NCBI RefSeq assembly: GCF_015704865.1
Contig: NZ_JADQTO010000003.1
Coordinates: 124,001 to 188,000 of the forward strand
DNA length: 64,000 bases
Direction: 5' to 3'
Origin: Actinoplanes aureus
GTDB taxonomy: Bacteria; Actinomycetota; Actinomycetes; Mycobacteriales; Micromonosporaceae
This document shows positions 47,841 through 57,116 of the stretch, piece by piece. The notes beneath the pieces were generated by a model. That model was not told where the DNA came from, did not search any database, and was given only the letters and a program-made list of their open reading frames with translations. Positions within the stretch are counted from its first letter, which is position 1. Each line of letters starts with the position of its first letter. Made by a program: the position numbers and the translations under genes.

Positions 47841-50303
47841 ATGACTCAGCGTCTTGTCGTCATCGGCAACGGCATGGCCGGCGCCCGCACGGTCGAGGAG
47901 ATCCTCGCCCGCAACGGCGACTTCACCATCACGATGTTCGGTGACGAGCCGTACGGCAACTACAACCGGATCATGCTCTCCAACCTGCTCGCCGGGGTGG
48001 AGGACGAGGCCGGGATCTTCCTGAACGACCTGAGCTGGTACGCGGACAACAACATCACGCTGCACGCCGGCGTCCGGATCGAGAAGATCGACCGGTCGAA
48101 CAAGATCGTCATCGCTGACGACGGGACCAAGACCCCGTACGACAAGCTGATCATCGCGACCGGGTCCAGCTCGTGGACGCCGCCGATCAAGAACATCCAC
48201 AACCCGAAGCGGGGCTTCCACCAGGGCGTCTTCGCCTTCCGTACGCTCGACGACACCCGCGGCATGATCCGCTACGCCCGGGACCACGAGCGGGCCGTGG
48301 TGATCGGCGGCGGCCTGCTCGGCCTGGAGGCGGCCCGCGGCCTGCAGAACCACGTCAGCGAGGTGACCCTGCTGCACGCCATGGGCCACCTGATGGAACG
48401 GCAGCTGGACGAGCGGGCCGGCCACATGCTGCAGGCCAGCGTCGAGAACAAGCTCGGCATCGAGGTCGTCACCAACGCGATGACCACCGAGATCCTCGGC
48501 AAGGACCGGGTCACCGGGGTCAAGCTGGCCGACGGCCGGGAGATCCCGTGCGACGTCGTGGTGATCGCCGCCGGCATCCGGCCGAACACCCAGATGGTGG
48601 CGGACAGCGGCCTGCCGGTCGAGCGCGGCATCGTGGTCGACGACCAGATGCGGGTGCAGGGCCAGGAGGACATCTACTCGGTCGGTGAGTGCGCCCAGCA
48701 CCGCGGCAACCTCTACGGCCTGGTCGCGCCGCTGTGGGACCAGGCGAAGGTGCTCGCCGACCACATCACCGGCCGCGACGTTTCTGCTGCGTACACGGGC
48801 TCCAAGCTCTCCACCAAGCTCAAGGTGGCCGGGATCGACGTCGCCTCGATGGGCCTGATCGCGCCGGAGAACGACGACGACGAGGTGATCATCTACAACG
48901 AGCCGAAGAAGGGCGTCTACAAGCAGCTGATCATCCGCGACGGGGTGCTGGCCGGTGCGATCCTGGTCGGCGACAACCGCAAGGCCGCCAACCTGATCCA
49001 GGCCTTCGACCGGGCTCAGGCGCTGCCCGAGGAGCGCGCCGAGATGCTCTTCGACATCGGCGCGCCGGCCGGTGAGGTGGCGCCCGCGGACATGCCGGAC
49101 GACGCCCAGGTCTGCAACTGCAACGGCGTCAGCAAGGGCGCGATCTGCGGAGTGGTGAACGCCGGCTGCAAGACGGTCAGCGGCGTCATGGACAAGACCC
49201 GTGCCGGCAAGGGCTGCGGCACCTGCAAGCCCCTGGTCCAGCGGATCGTCGAGTGGGCGGCCGGCGGCGAGGCCGAGGAGGACCCGGCGGCGTCGTGGTA
49301 CGTCCCCGGCGTACCGATGCCCAAGCCGGAGCTGATGGCGGCCATCCGCAAGTACGAGCTGAAGAGCGTCTCCTCGGTCTTCGAGAAGCTGGTGCCGGGT
49401 GGCGAGCACGACGCCAAGAGCAAGATGGGCCTCGCCTCGCTGCTCAAGATGATGTGGGCCGACCAGTACGTCGACGAGCGCGACGCCCGCTTCATCAACG
49501 ACCGGGTGCACGGCAACATCCAGAAGGACGGCACCTTCTCGGTGGTACCGCAGATGAAGGGCGGCGTCACCACCCCGGCCGAGCTCAAGCGGATCGCCGA
49601 GGTGGCCGAGAAGTACCAGGTGCCGATGGTCAAGCTCACCGGCGGCCAGCGGATCGACCTGCTCGGCATCCCGAAGGAGCAACTCCCGGCGATCTGGGCG
49701 GACCTGGACATCCCGTCCGGGTACGCGTACGCGAAGAGCTTCCGCACCGTGAAGACCTGCGTCGGCTCGGACTTCTGCCGGTTCGGTGTCGGCGACTCCA
49801 CCGCGCTGGGCATCGCGATCGAGGAGCGCTACCAGGGTCTCGAGGGCCCCGGCAAGATGAAGCTCGCGGTCACCGGCTGCCCGCGTAACTGCGCCGAGGC
49901 GTACGTCAAGGATCTCGGTGTCGTCGCGATCGACGGCGGCAAGTGGGAGATCTACGTCGGCGGTGCTGCCGGCGCCCACATCCGCAAGGGTGACCTGCTC
50001 ACCACCGTCGACTCGGCCGAAGAGGTGATCCAGCTGACCGGCCGGTTCCTCCAGTACTACCGGGAGAACGCGAACTGGCTGGAGCGCACCTACTCGTTCG
50101 TGCCGCGGATCGGCATCGAGCGGATCCGGGAGATCGTCGTCGAGGACTCCGACGGGATCGCCGCCGCGCTGGACGCCGCTGTCGAAGAGGCCGTGCAGGC
50201 CTACAAGGACCCCTGGAAGGAGCGGGCCGTCCCGGCCACGCCCGGCCAGTTCCGTACCTCTCTTCCCCTGACCGTTCTCCCCCAGGTACCGGTGCGCGCG
50301 TGA
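47841..50303 (+). CDS. nirB: Nitrite reductase (NADH) large subunit
   Basis: An 820-residue siroheme enzyme. N-terminal FAD/NADH domain: GNGMAGARTVEEIL, then GGGLLGLEAARGL. A BFD-like 2Fe-2S domain with CNCNGVSKGAIC (about residue 424) and CGTCKPL follows. Then come the sulfite/nitrite reductase ferredoxin-like half and the siroheme/4Fe-4S ligands TCVGSDFCRFG (about 639) and GCPRNCAEAYVKD (about 679). All four cluster cysteines are present. ATG at 47841 directly follows the nasA stop. With NirD it reduces nitrite to ammonia with NADH. Confidence 0.96.
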   Translation: MTQRLVVIGNGMAGARTVEEILARNGDFTITMFGDEPYGNYNRIMLSNLLAGVEDEAGIFLNDLSWYADNNITLHAGVRIEKIDRSNKIVIADDGTKTPYDKLIIATGSSSWTPPIKNIHNPKRGFHQGVFAFRTLDDTRGMIRYARDHERAVVIGGGLLGLEAARGLQNHVSEVTLLHAMGHLMERQLDERAGHMLQASVENKLGIEVVTNAMTTEILGKDRVTGVKLADGREIPCDVVVIAAGIRPNTQMVADSGLPVERGIVVDDQMRVQGQEDIYSVGECAQHRGNLYGLVAPLWDQAKVLADHITGRDVSAAYTGSKLSTKLKVAGIDVASMGLIAPENDDDEVIIYNEPKKGVYKQLIIRDGVLAGAILVGDNRKAANLIQAFDRAQALPEERAEMLFDIGAPAGEVAPADMPDDAQVCNCNGVSKGAICGVVNAGCKTVSGVMDKTRAGKGCGTCKPLVQRIVEWAAGGEAEEDPAASWYVPGVPMPKPELMAAIRKYELKSVSSVFEKLVPGGEHDAKSKMGLASLLKMMWADQYVDERDARFINDRVHGNIQKDGTFSVVPQMKGGVTTPAELKRIAEVAEKYQVPMVKLTGGQRIDLLGIPKEQLPAIWADLDIPSGYAYAKSFRTVKTCVGSDFCRFGVGDSTALGIAIEERYQGLEGPGKMKLAVTGCPRNCAEAYVKDLGVVAIDGGKWEIYVGGAAGAHIRKGDLLTTVDSAEEVIQLTGRFLQYYRENANWLERTYSFVPRIGIERIREIVVEDSDGIAAALDAAVEEAVQAYKDPWKERAVPATPGQFRTSLPLTVLPQVPVRA

Positions 50304-50617
50304 CTACTACTTCATTCGAAAGCATGATTCTCGGCCCCGTTTCCGACATTCCGTTCGGCGAGGGACGTACCTACGCCGTCGGCGGCGACATGATTGCCGT
50401 TTTCCGCCTCCGCGACGGTTCCCTTCGCGCGGTGTCCGCGGTCTGCCCGCACAAGGGCGGCCCGCTCGCGGACGGACAGATCGACAACAAGGTTGTCGTC
50501 TGCCCGCTGCACCTCTACGCATGGGACCTCGCCACCGGGTGCTCCCAGTCCGGCCAGCCCTCGATCAACGTCTACCCGGTCCGGGCCGACGGCGATCAGA
50601 TCATCCTGGGAGACTGA
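50300..50617 (+). CDS. nirD: Nitrite reductase (NADH) small subunit, Rieske-like
   Basis: A 105-residue Rieske-fold protein. Unlike many NirD proteins it has the full 2Fe-2S ligand set: Cys49 and His51 in CPHKGGPL, Cys68 and His71 in CPLHLYAWDL. GTG start overlaps the nirB stop by 4 bases. It forms the nitrite reductase with NirB. Confidence 0.93.
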   Translation: MTTTSFESMILGPVSDIPFGEGRTYAVGGDMIAVFRLRDGSLRAVSAVCPHKGGPLADGQIDNKVVVCPLHLYAWDLATGCSQSGQPSINVYPVRADGDQIILGD

Positions 50618-50618
50618 T

Positions 50619-51971
50619 GTGACTGCGACCCTTCCTCCGACCGTCACCGATGCCCGCCCGGCAGCCGCGACCATCCGGGGACACTGGATCGACGACTGGC
50701 GGCCCGAGGACCGCGAGTTCTGGGACAACGGTGGCTCCGCGATCGCCAAGCGCAACCTGATCGTCTCGATCTTCTCCGAGCACATCGGCTTCTCGGTGTG
50801 GACGCTCTGGTCCGTGCTGGTGCTCTTCCTCGGCCCCGAGTACGGCATCGACCCGGCCCAGAAGTTCCTGCTCACCGCGGTTCCGGCGCTGGTCGGCGCG
50901 GCGCTGCGGATCCCGTACACGTTCGCGGTGGCCACCTTCGGCGGCCGCAACTGGACGATCATCAGTGCGTCGCTGCTGCTCATCCCGTCGTTCGCGGCGG
51001 CCTTCCTGATCCAGCCGGGCGTCTCGTTCTCCACCCTGCTGATCCTGGGCGCGCTCGCCGGTGTCGGCGGCGGCAACTTCGCCTCCTCGATGGCGAACAT
51101 CAACGCCTTCTACCCCGACCGGCTCAAGGGCTGGGCGCTCGGCATCAACGCCGGCGGCGGCAACCTCGGTGTGGCCGTCGCCCAGCTGATCGGCCTGTTC
51201 GTCCTGGCCGTCTTCGGCGCCGGCAACCCGGGCATCGTGGCCGGCATCTACATCCCGTTCATCGTGATCGCGGTGGTCGCCTCGGCGCTCAAGATGGACA
51301 ACCTGACCCAGGCCCGCAACGAGAAGCGGGGCATGCGCGACGCCGCCCGGGAGCCGCACACCTGGATCATGTCGCTGCTGTACATCGGCAGCTTCGGCTC
51401 GTTCATCGGCTTCGGGTTCGCCTTCGGGCAGGTGCTCCAGGTGCAGTTCGCGGACACCTTCAACACCCCGATCAAGGCCGCCTACCTGACCTTCCTCGGG
51501 CCGCTGCTGGGCTCGCTGATCCGCCCGTTCGGCGGCGCGCTCGCCGACCGGCTCGGCGGTGCGAAGGTCACCTTCGTCAACTTCATCGCGATGGCGGTGG
51601 GCGCCTCCATCGTGCTGATCGCCTCGCAGCAGCGGTCGCTGCCGCTCTACCTGGTCGGCTTCATCTCGCTGTTCGTCCTGAGCGGCCTGGGCAACGGCTC
51701 GTCCTACAAGATGATCCCGGCCATCTTCAAGCAGAAGTACGCCGGCGACGAACACCAGGCCCGCCGCATCTCCGGCGCGGTCATCGGCATCGCCGGCGCG
51801 ATCGGCGCGGTCGGCGGGGTGCTGGTCAACCTGGCCTTCCGCCAGTCGTTCCTGACCTACAAGGACGCCGACGCCGCGTACATCGGCTTCATCGCCTTCT
51901 ACGCGCTGTGCGTGCTGGTCACCTGGGCGGTCTACCTGCGGGCCGGGGCCCGTACCAAGATCGCCGTCTGA
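50619..51971 (+). CDS. narK: NarK/NasA-type MFS nitrate/nitrite transporter
   Basis: A 450-residue major-facilitator protein with about twelve helices. It shows the nitrate signatures GALAGVGGGNFASSMANINAFYP and GLGNGSSYKMIPAIF in the two halves, and the substrate arginines in RIPYTF and RPFGGALADRLGG. The N-terminal WIDDWRPEDREFWDNGG extension is typical of actinobacterial NarK. GTG at 50619 follows the nirD stop by one base. Brings nitrate in or passes nitrite out. Confidence 0.94.
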   Translation: MTATLPPTVTDARPAAATIRGHWIDDWRPEDREFWDNGGSAIAKRNLIVSIFSEHIGFSVWTLWSVLVLFLGPEYGIDPAQKFLLTAVPALVGAALRIPYTFAVATFGGRNWTIISASLLLIPSFAAAFLIQPGVSFSTLLILGALAGVGGGNFASSMANINAFYPDRLKGWALGINAGGGNLGVAVAQLIGLFVLAVFGAGNPGIVAGIYIPFIVIAVVASALKMDNLTQARNEKRGMRDAAREPHTWIMSLLYIGSFGSFIGFGFAFGQVLQVQFADTFNTPIKAAYLTFLGPLLGSLIRPFGGALADRLGGAKVTFVNFIAMAVGASIVLIASQQRSLPLYLVGFISLFVLSGLGNGSSYKMIPAIFKQKYAGDEHQARRISGAVIGIAGAIGAVGGVLVNLAFRQSFLTYKDADAAYIGFIAFYALCVLVTWAVYLRAGARTKIAV

Positions 51972-51985
51972 GCTCGGCCCCCCTC

Positions 51986-52017
51986 CGGCCCGGGTGCGCC
52001 GCAGCGCACCCGGGCCG
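51986..52017 (+). terminator. Terminator of the nitrate assimilation operon
   Basis: Perfect 13-bp stem (CGGCCCGGGTGCG and its complement) with a short loop, 14 bases after the narK stop. Confidence 0.78.
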
Positions 52018-52119
52018 CCCCATGCCGTGCTTCAGCCCGGTGGTCGCGCTGCGGCCCCGCGCCGGCAAAGATCGCGCGGGATCGGCGGGACTCTTCGTGA
52101 CGCGTACCGGGAATGGGTT

Positions 52120-53058
52120 TTATCCGGTTGTCAGGTCGTCGCCCAGGCGGGTGCGCTGGTAGAGCAGGCGGCGGCCCTCGCGGCCGGCGGCGATCAAGCC
52201 GGCGTCGCGCAATGTGGTGAGGTGATGGGAGGCCGTGCCGGCCGCCAGGCCGAGCCGGTCGGCCACCTGGCCGGTGCTGTGCGGGGCGGCCAGCAGGGTG
52301 AGTACCGCGGCGCGGGTCGGGCCCAGCAGGCCGGCCAGCGCGGCGGACGGCTCGGGCGCCGGCGTCCAGAGGTTGCCGAAGCCGCGCGGCGCATACCAGA
52401 GCGCGCGGCAACCCGGCTCATCGTGCAGGGCGTAGACATGGTCGCCGGCGAATCCGGTCGGCAGCAGGGTCAGGTCCGGTCCGCCCAGGCCCCACCTTCC
52501 GTGTTTGTCCGGGTAGCGGATCAGCAGCGCCGAACCGTCCCAGGCCAGGCGCGGATGCAGCGCCTCGACCAGGGCGCGGGCGCCGCGATCGGCGGCGTCC
52601 CGGGACCGGGCCGCCACCTCCGCCTCGGCCGCCGAGCGCAGCCGGGTCCAGACAGGCGCGATCGCCGCGTCGAAGTAGGCGCGGATCTCGGTGAGAAGCA
52701 GACCCAGCGAGGTACGCGGATCGCGCGCGAACCACTCGAGCCCGGGCCGGGCCGCGGTGACCTGCTCCACCACGACGTCCAGCGGAGTCGCCGCGACCAC
52801 TGCGAGTTCCTCGTCCAGGGTGGGCCGTGCGCGCCGCGGCACCGGCGTCAGGAAGTCCGGAGCGTAGCCGCGCGGTCCGAGCAGGACGGCCCGCAACGTT
52901 GGCCACCGCTGGAGCATCGGCGTCACCCGGGAGCGCCATGACGTATGCGGCCAGACCCCGCCGCGCAGGGCGAACACGCTCGCCACCACCTCGGCCATCG
53001 GCGAGTGGGCGAACCGCAGCCCGGCCAGGTCGGCCGGGCCGAACTCGAGCTCGATCAC
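52120..53058 (-). CDS. ArsR-like winged-helix regulator with N-terminal DUF5937-type domain
   Basis: A 312-residue protein. The C-terminal 80 residues form a winged helix: ALAGLLGPTRAAVLTLLAAPHSTGQVADRLGLAAGTASHHLTTLRDAGLIAAGREGRRLLYQRT, with the ASHHLTTLRDAG recognition helix of ArsR. The preceding 220 residues match the DUF5937 type found in many actinomycete ArsR-like regulators (IELEFGPADLAGLRFAHSPMAEVV at the start). GTG at 53058 is chosen because the family begins there. Divergent from an aldo/keto reductase 104 bp away, which it might regulate. No metal-binding cysteine pair is seen. Confidence 0.85.
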   Translation of the reverse strand: MIELEFGPADLAGLRFAHSPMAEVVASVFALRGGVWPHTSWRSRVTPMLQRWPTLRAVLLGPRGYAPDFLTPVPRRARPTLDEELAVVAATPLDVVVEQVTAARPGLEWFARDPRTSLGLLLTEIRAYFDAAIAPVWTRLRSAAEAEVAARSRDAADRGARALVEALHPRLAWDGSALLIRYPDKHGRWGLGGPDLTLLPTGFAGDHVYALHDEPGCRALWYAPRGFGNLWTPAPEPSAALAGLLGPTRAAVLTLLAAPHSTGQVADRLGLAAGTASHHLTTLRDAGLIAAGREGRRLLYQRTRLGDDLTTG

Positions 53059-53162
53059 CCGACCATTGAACCCCTCGCACCGTGGGGAGGGCAGCGCGGC
53101 CCGCATTCGAGCACGGTCGAACGGTTACCGGCCGGCGCGGTCCGCCGCCTACCGTCCGCGGC

Positions 53163-54131
53163 ATGCAACGCACCCGCCTGGGCCGTACCGGCCTGACCGT
53201 GAGCCGCCTCTGTCTCGGCACCATGAACTTCGGCTGGCAGATCGACGAGCAGGACAGCCACACCGTCCTCGACCACGCCGTGGAGCAGGGCATCGACTTC
53301 GTCGACACCGCCAACATGTACGGCGACGAGGGCGGCGGCCTCACCGAGAAGATCATCGGCAGCTGGTTCGACAAGTCCGGCCACCGCGACCGGATCGTGC
53401 TGGCCACCAAGGTGTACGCCCCGATGGGCGACGGGCCCAACGACCGCGGCCTGTCCGCCCGCAACATCATCGCGTCGTGCGAGGCGTCGCTGCGCCGGCT
53501 GCGTACCGAGTGGATCGACCTCTTCCAGATGCACCACGTCGACCGGAACACCGGCTGGGAGGAGATCTGGCAGGCCATGGAGACGCTCACCCAGCAGGGC
53601 AAGATCCGGTACGCCGGGTCGTCGAACTTCGCCGGCTGGCACCTGGTCCGCGCGCAGGAGGCCGCGGACCGGCGCCACTACCTGGGCATCGTGTCCGAGC
53701 AGTGCCGGTACAACCTGATCCAGCGGGACGTCGAGCGGGAGGTGCTGCCGGCCGCCGCCGACCTCGGTATCGGCATCCTGCCGTACTCGCCGCTGCACTT
53801 CGGAGCGCTTTCGGGGGCGCTCCGCAAGCAGCGCGACGGGGTTCCGGGCCGCGCGGTCCTGCACGCGCCGGACCGGGTGGAACCGCACCGGGCGGCGATC
53901 TCCTCCTTCGAAGATCTCTGCGCGCGGATCGGCCTCGACCCGGTGACCGTCGCGATCGCCTGGCTGCTGTCCCGGCCGGAGGTGACCGCGCCGATCCTCG
54001 GACCCCGTGCCGCGACGCAGCTGGACCTCCCGGTGGCCGCGCTGACCACGGTCCTGGACGACGCGACGCTCGCCGCACTGGACGAGATCTTCCCGCCGGC
54101 GGGAGTCGGCCCGGAGGCGTGGGCCTGGTAG
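53163..54131 (+). CDS. Aldo/keto reductase
   Basis: A 322-residue NADPH-dependent (beta/alpha)8 reductase. The catalytic tetrad is visible: Asp48 and Tyr53 in DFVDTANMYGDE, Lys83 in VLATKVYAP, His124 in LFQMHHVD. The C-terminal cofactor loop is in TAPILGPRAATQLD. It belongs to the YajO/oxidoreductase-like subgroup with wide aldehyde/ketone range. ATG at 53163 fits the family N-terminus RLGRTGLTVSRLCLGTMNFG. Confidence 0.93.
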   Translation: MQRTRLGRTGLTVSRLCLGTMNFGWQIDEQDSHTVLDHAVEQGIDFVDTANMYGDEGGGLTEKIIGSWFDKSGHRDRIVLATKVYAPMGDGPNDRGLSARNIIASCEASLRRLRTEWIDLFQMHHVDRNTGWEEIWQAMETLTQQGKIRYAGSSNFAGWHLVRAQEAADRRHYLGIVSEQCRYNLIQRDVEREVLPAAADLGIGILPYSPLHFGALSGALRKQRDGVPGRAVLHAPDRVEPHRAAISSFEDLCARIGLDPVTVAIAWLLSRPEVTAPILGPRAATQLDLPVAALTTVLDDATLAALDEIFPPAGVGPEAWAW

Positions 54132-54213
54132 GGCGTGTCGACGTAGCATGCCCGGTTTCGACCTTATGATCACTCGTGTCCGGATTGACCATTTCTTTCG
54201 AAACGGTGATCAC

Positions 54214-54606
54214 ATGAACAAGTTCACGCGTTCGTTCCTGATGGCGGGCGTGGCGGTGGCCGCCGGGCTGAGCATGGCCGCCGGCCCGGCCGCGGCCACC
54301 TCCGCCGCGCCGTCGGATGCGCGGGTCAGCGCGAAGCCGGCTGCCGTCAAGCAGCAGGACGCCAAGCGCCGGGACCGCATCGTCGGGTTCTACCGCAGCC
54401 CGCGCACCTGTCACAGGCTGGGCCGGGTCGGGGTGTGGAAGGACAGCTGGGAGCGTTACCAGTGCTTCCAGGTGTGGCGTGGCTTCCACCGTGGGGACTG
54501 GGCGCTGAAGGTCTACTACGGCTGGAACTGGCACCAGGGCGGTGGCCACGACTGGGACGGACACCAGAAGGACGACCAGCGCGGCCACGACTGGAAGAAG
54601 AACTGA
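54214..54606 (+). CDS. Small exported protein of unknown function
   Basis: A 130-residue protein with a Sec signal peptide (KFTRSFLMAGVAVAAGLSMAA, cleavage near AAA-TS at about 28). The mature part is basic with two Cys (TCHRLGRVG and YQCFQVW) that could form a disulfide. The tail is rich in Trp, Gly, His and Asp (WNWHQGGGHDWDGHQ). No family is recognised. ATG 54214 is taken; an in-frame start 17 codons upstream would spoil the signal peptide. A 7-bp inverted repeat (TGATCAC at 54167, GTGATCA at 54206) lies just upstream. Confidence 0.72.
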   Translation: MNKFTRSFLMAGVAVAAGLSMAAGPAAATSAAPSDARVSAKPAAVKQQDAKRRDRIVGFYRSPRTCHRLGRVGVWKDSWERYQCFQVWRGFHRGDWALKVYYGWNWHQGGGHDWDGHQKDDQRGHDWKKN

Positions 54607-54675
54607 GTCGCGGTTGAGTTGATCCGGCCCGGGGCCGCATTCCTTCACAGGGGTGCGGCCTCCGGCCGTTTCTCG

Positions 54676-55884
54676 TCACGGCCGAGCGGCGATGTGGCCG
54701 GCGCGGACCACGGTGTGGATCGCGCTCAGGGCTTTGATGTCCCGGCTCGGGTCCCCGCGAACCAGCAGCAGGTCGGCGTCGAGACCGGCGCGCAGCCGGC
54801 CGGTCCGGGCGGTCAGGCCGCAGGCGTCGGCGGCGAGACCGGTCGCCGAGGCCAGCGCGTCCACCTCCGGCACGCCGCAGTCGACAAGCGCGGCGACCGA
54901 TCCGGGCAGGAAGCCGTGCGGCTTGAACGGGTTGATGCCCGAGTCGACTCCACTGATCAGGGTGATGCCGGCCCGGTGCAGGTCACCGACATGCTTCAGC
55001 CCGTCGGCCAGTGAGAAGCCGAGCTCGGCGAGGCGGGCGGTCACTTCCGGCGGTGGCACGGCGGCCGGCCCGAAGTCGGTGCCGACGGTCGGGCACACCA
55101 CGATCCCGGCGGCGGCGATCGCGGTGGCCAGCCCGGGTGGCGTACGCATGCCGTCCGGACCCAGGCACGTGCAGTGCTCGATCCCGTCCACCCCGGCCGC
55201 GACGCACTGCTCCACGCCCGGCAGGGCGTGCGCGTGCGCGGTCACCGGCAGCCCGAGCCGGTGCGCCTCGTCGACCACCGCACGCAGCTCCTCCAGGCTG
55301 AACTGGCAGGCGCGGACGTCGGTGCCGGCCGTCATCATGCCGCCGGTGGTCATGATCTTCACCAGGCCGGCGCCGCGTTCGGCGCGTTCCCGCACCGCCC
55401 GGCGCAGGTCCCCGGCTCCACGGGCCGCGCCGCCCATCGTCGCGCAATGGCCGCCCGGAACGGTGATCGGCGGTCCGGAGGCGACCACGGCGGGGCGGCC
55501 GGGCCGATCGCGGTGCCGGTCCACCACGGCCCAGTTCTGGTCGCCGAGGTCACGCAGAGCGGTCACCCCGGCCGCCAGGTTGATCGCGAGAGCCTCGTCG
55601 ACGGTGGTGTCGAGCTCGGCGTCGGAGAGGTGCGGCAGGCGGTCGAGGGCGTCCGGCGCGCTGTTGCCGCACAGATGGGTGTGCGCGTCGATCAACCCGG
55701 GGAGCAGCGTGGTGCCCGGCTCGTACACCAGCTCCCAGCCCGGCGGCGGGGGAGTGCCGGCCGGCGCCACCGCCGCGAACCTGCCGTCCTCGACCAGGAC
55801 CAGGACCCCGCCCGGAAGCATCCGCTCGCCGTCGAACGCGGTGTCCGCCCGGAACGCCCGCCTCACTACGTCTGTAGTTTCCAT
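54676..55884 (-). CDS. Amidohydrolase-family metal-dependent hydrolase
   Basis: A 402-residue amidohydrolase of the imidazolonepropionase/Xaa-Pro-dipeptidase-like group. GLIDAHTHL carries the first two metal His. GLVKIMTTGGMM holds the Lys that may be carboxylated, VTAHAHALPGVEQ and GIEHCTC give further His, and TLISGVDSGIN the catalytic Asp. A short beta-sandwich starts and ends the chain. No signal peptide. Substrate unknown (cyclic amide or dipeptide). Its start overlaps a palindrome matched by a twin in front of the divergent TetR gene. Confidence 0.9.
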   Translation of the reverse strand: METTDVVRRAFRADTAFDGERMLPGGVLVLVEDGRFAAVAPAGTPPPPGWELVYEPGTTLLPGLIDAHTHLCGNSAPDALDRLPHLSDAELDTTVDEALAINLAAGVTALRDLGDQNWAVVDRHRDRPGRPAVVASGPPITVPGGHCATMGGAARGAGDLRRAVRERAERGAGLVKIMTTGGMMTAGTDVRACQFSLEELRAVVDEAHRLGLPVTAHAHALPGVEQCVAAGVDGIEHCTCLGPDGMRTPPGLATAIAAAGIVVCPTVGTDFGPAAVPPPEVTARLAELGFSLADGLKHVGDLHRAGITLISGVDSGINPFKPHGFLPGSVAALVDCGVPEVDALASATGLAADACGLTARTGRLRAGLDADLLLVRGDPSRDIKALSAIHTVVRAGHIAARP

Positions 55885-55899
55885 AACTACGATGGTAGT
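55865..55899. promoter_or_regulatory. Twin palindromes ACTAC-N4-GTAGT, TetR operator
   Basis: Two copies at 55865-55878 and 55886-55899, both with perfect 5-bp arms, centres 21 bases apart (two helical turns). The first covers the first codons of the amidohydrolase, the second lies 9 bases before the TetR start, so a bound repressor would cover both starts. Confidence 0.7.
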
Positions 55900-55907
55900 G
55901 TGGCGGC

Positions 55908-56477
55908 ATGGGGAACAGAAGAGACGATTTGCTCGACGCCGCGATCGAGGTGCTCGGCACGTCCGGCGTGCACGGGCTCACCCACCGGCGTGTCGACGCC
56001 GCGGCGGGTCTGCCGTCCGGTTCCTGCTCCAACCACTTCCGGACGCGCGACGCGCTTCTCGAAGCGGTCGTCGAGAGGTTCGCCGACCGGGAGCGACGCA
56101 ACTTCGAGAGTCTCGTGGTCGGCGCCGCCCCGGCCGGGCCGGAGGAACTGGCCCAGGTGATCACCCGGATGGCCCACGACGCCGTCGGCCCGCACCGCAC
56201 CCTCACCCTGGCGCGGTACGCGATCCTCGTCGAGGCCGGCATCCACCCGTCGATCCGGGCCCGGCTGCTGACCACCGGCGCCCGGGTCAACGCCTACTTC
56301 ATGACCTGGCTGCGCCTCGCCGGCTCCACCGACCCGGACCGGCACGCGCCGCTCATCATGAACCACTGGACCGGCGTGGTCCTGCACGAGCTCGCCGTGC
56401 CGGACCCCGCCTTCGACCCCTCTTCGCAGTTCACATCGCTGGTCACAGCCGTCTTCCGGACGAAGGTGCCGACATGA
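55908..56477 (+). CDS. TetR-family transcriptional regulator
   Basis: A 189-residue TetR protein. The HTH is DDLLDAAIEVLGTSGVHGLTHRRVDAAAGLPSGSCSNHFRTRDALL (about residues 6-50). The rest is helical, and LVEAGIHPSIRARLL resembles the TetR_C group. It is divergent from the amidohydrolase over twin palindromes, and its stop overlaps the next gene (ATGA). It likely represses both directions. Confidence 0.9.
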   Translation: MGNRRDDLLDAAIEVLGTSGVHGLTHRRVDAAAGLPSGSCSNHFRTRDALLEAVVERFADRERRNFESLVVGAAPAGPEELAQVITRMAHDAVGPHRTLTLARYAILVEAGIHPSIRARLLTTGARVNAYFMTWLRLAGSTDPDRHAPLIMNHWTGVVLHELAVPDPAFDPSSQFTSLVTAVFRTKVPT

Positions 56478-57109
56478 ATCCCTGGCCCGAGATCCACCGC
56501 CAACGACTGGCCGTCGCCGACCTGCTGGACGACCTCAAACCCGCCGACTGGGATCATCCGTCCCTCTGCGACGGCTGGACCGTGCGCGACGTCGCCGCCC
56601 ATCTCACCCTTCAGCAGTTGCGGCTGCGGGACGTGTTCGGCCTGGTGCGCCACTGGAAGGGCGGCATGCACCCGACCATCCAGGCCGCCGCCAGGCGCCA
56701 GGCGGCCGCCCTGACTCCCGCCCAGATCGTCGCGGACATCCGCGACACCGCCGCCGCACGCCGGTACAACTTCGGCGTCACCCCGGTCGAGACCCTCATC
56801 GACCTGCTCGTACACAGCCAGGACATCGCCATCCCGCTGGGCCGCACGCACCCCATGCCGCCCGAGGCGGCGGCCGTCGCCACCCGCCGGGTGCTGACCA
56901 TGCGCATCCCGCCGCCGCCCCCATCGGTGCGCGTGGTCGCCGGCCTCCATCTGACCGCCACCGACATCGGCTGGTCCTACGGGGACGGCCCGGAGGTGCG
57001 CGGCCCGATCGCGGCGCTGCTGCTGGTCAGCACCGGCCGCACGGTCGCCTTGCCCCAGCTCACCGGGCCCGGCGCGGCGCTTCTGGCGGCACGCTCGCAA
57101 ACTGCGTAA
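56474..57109 (+). CDS. Maleylpyruvate isomerase/mycothiol-dependent family protein (TIGR03083)
   Basis: A 211-residue DinB-like four-helix protein of the actinobacterial mycothiol-dependent group. WDHPSLCDGWTVRDVAAHLTLQQ is the diagnostic segment with the metal-binding His, and TLIDLLVHSQDIAIPLG supplies the other His/Asp. Substrate unknown; relatives isomerise maleylpyruvate or act in detoxification with mycothiol. Translationally coupled to TetR, so it may act with the amidohydrolase as the target. Confidence 0.87.
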   Translation: MNPWPEIHRQRLAVADLLDDLKPADWDHPSLCDGWTVRDVAAHLTLQQLRLRDVFGLVRHWKGGMHPTIQAAARRQAAALTPAQIVADIRDTAAARRYNFGVTPVETLIDLLVHSQDIAIPLGRTHPMPPEAAAVATRRVLTMRIPPPPPSVRVVAGLHLTATDIGWSYGDGPEVRGPIAALLLVSTGRTVALPQLTGPGAALLAARSQTA

Positions 57110-57116
57110 ACCCGTG

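Noticed and set aside
47787..49979. 730-codon open frame antisense to nirB
   Set aside because: No domains, low-complexity Leu/Val/Asp/Arg composition; nirB is certain on the other strand.
54633..54660. Stem-loop GGCCGCA...TGCGGCC as terminator
   Set aside because: Only 7-bp arms with a long loop; too weak to list as a terminator.
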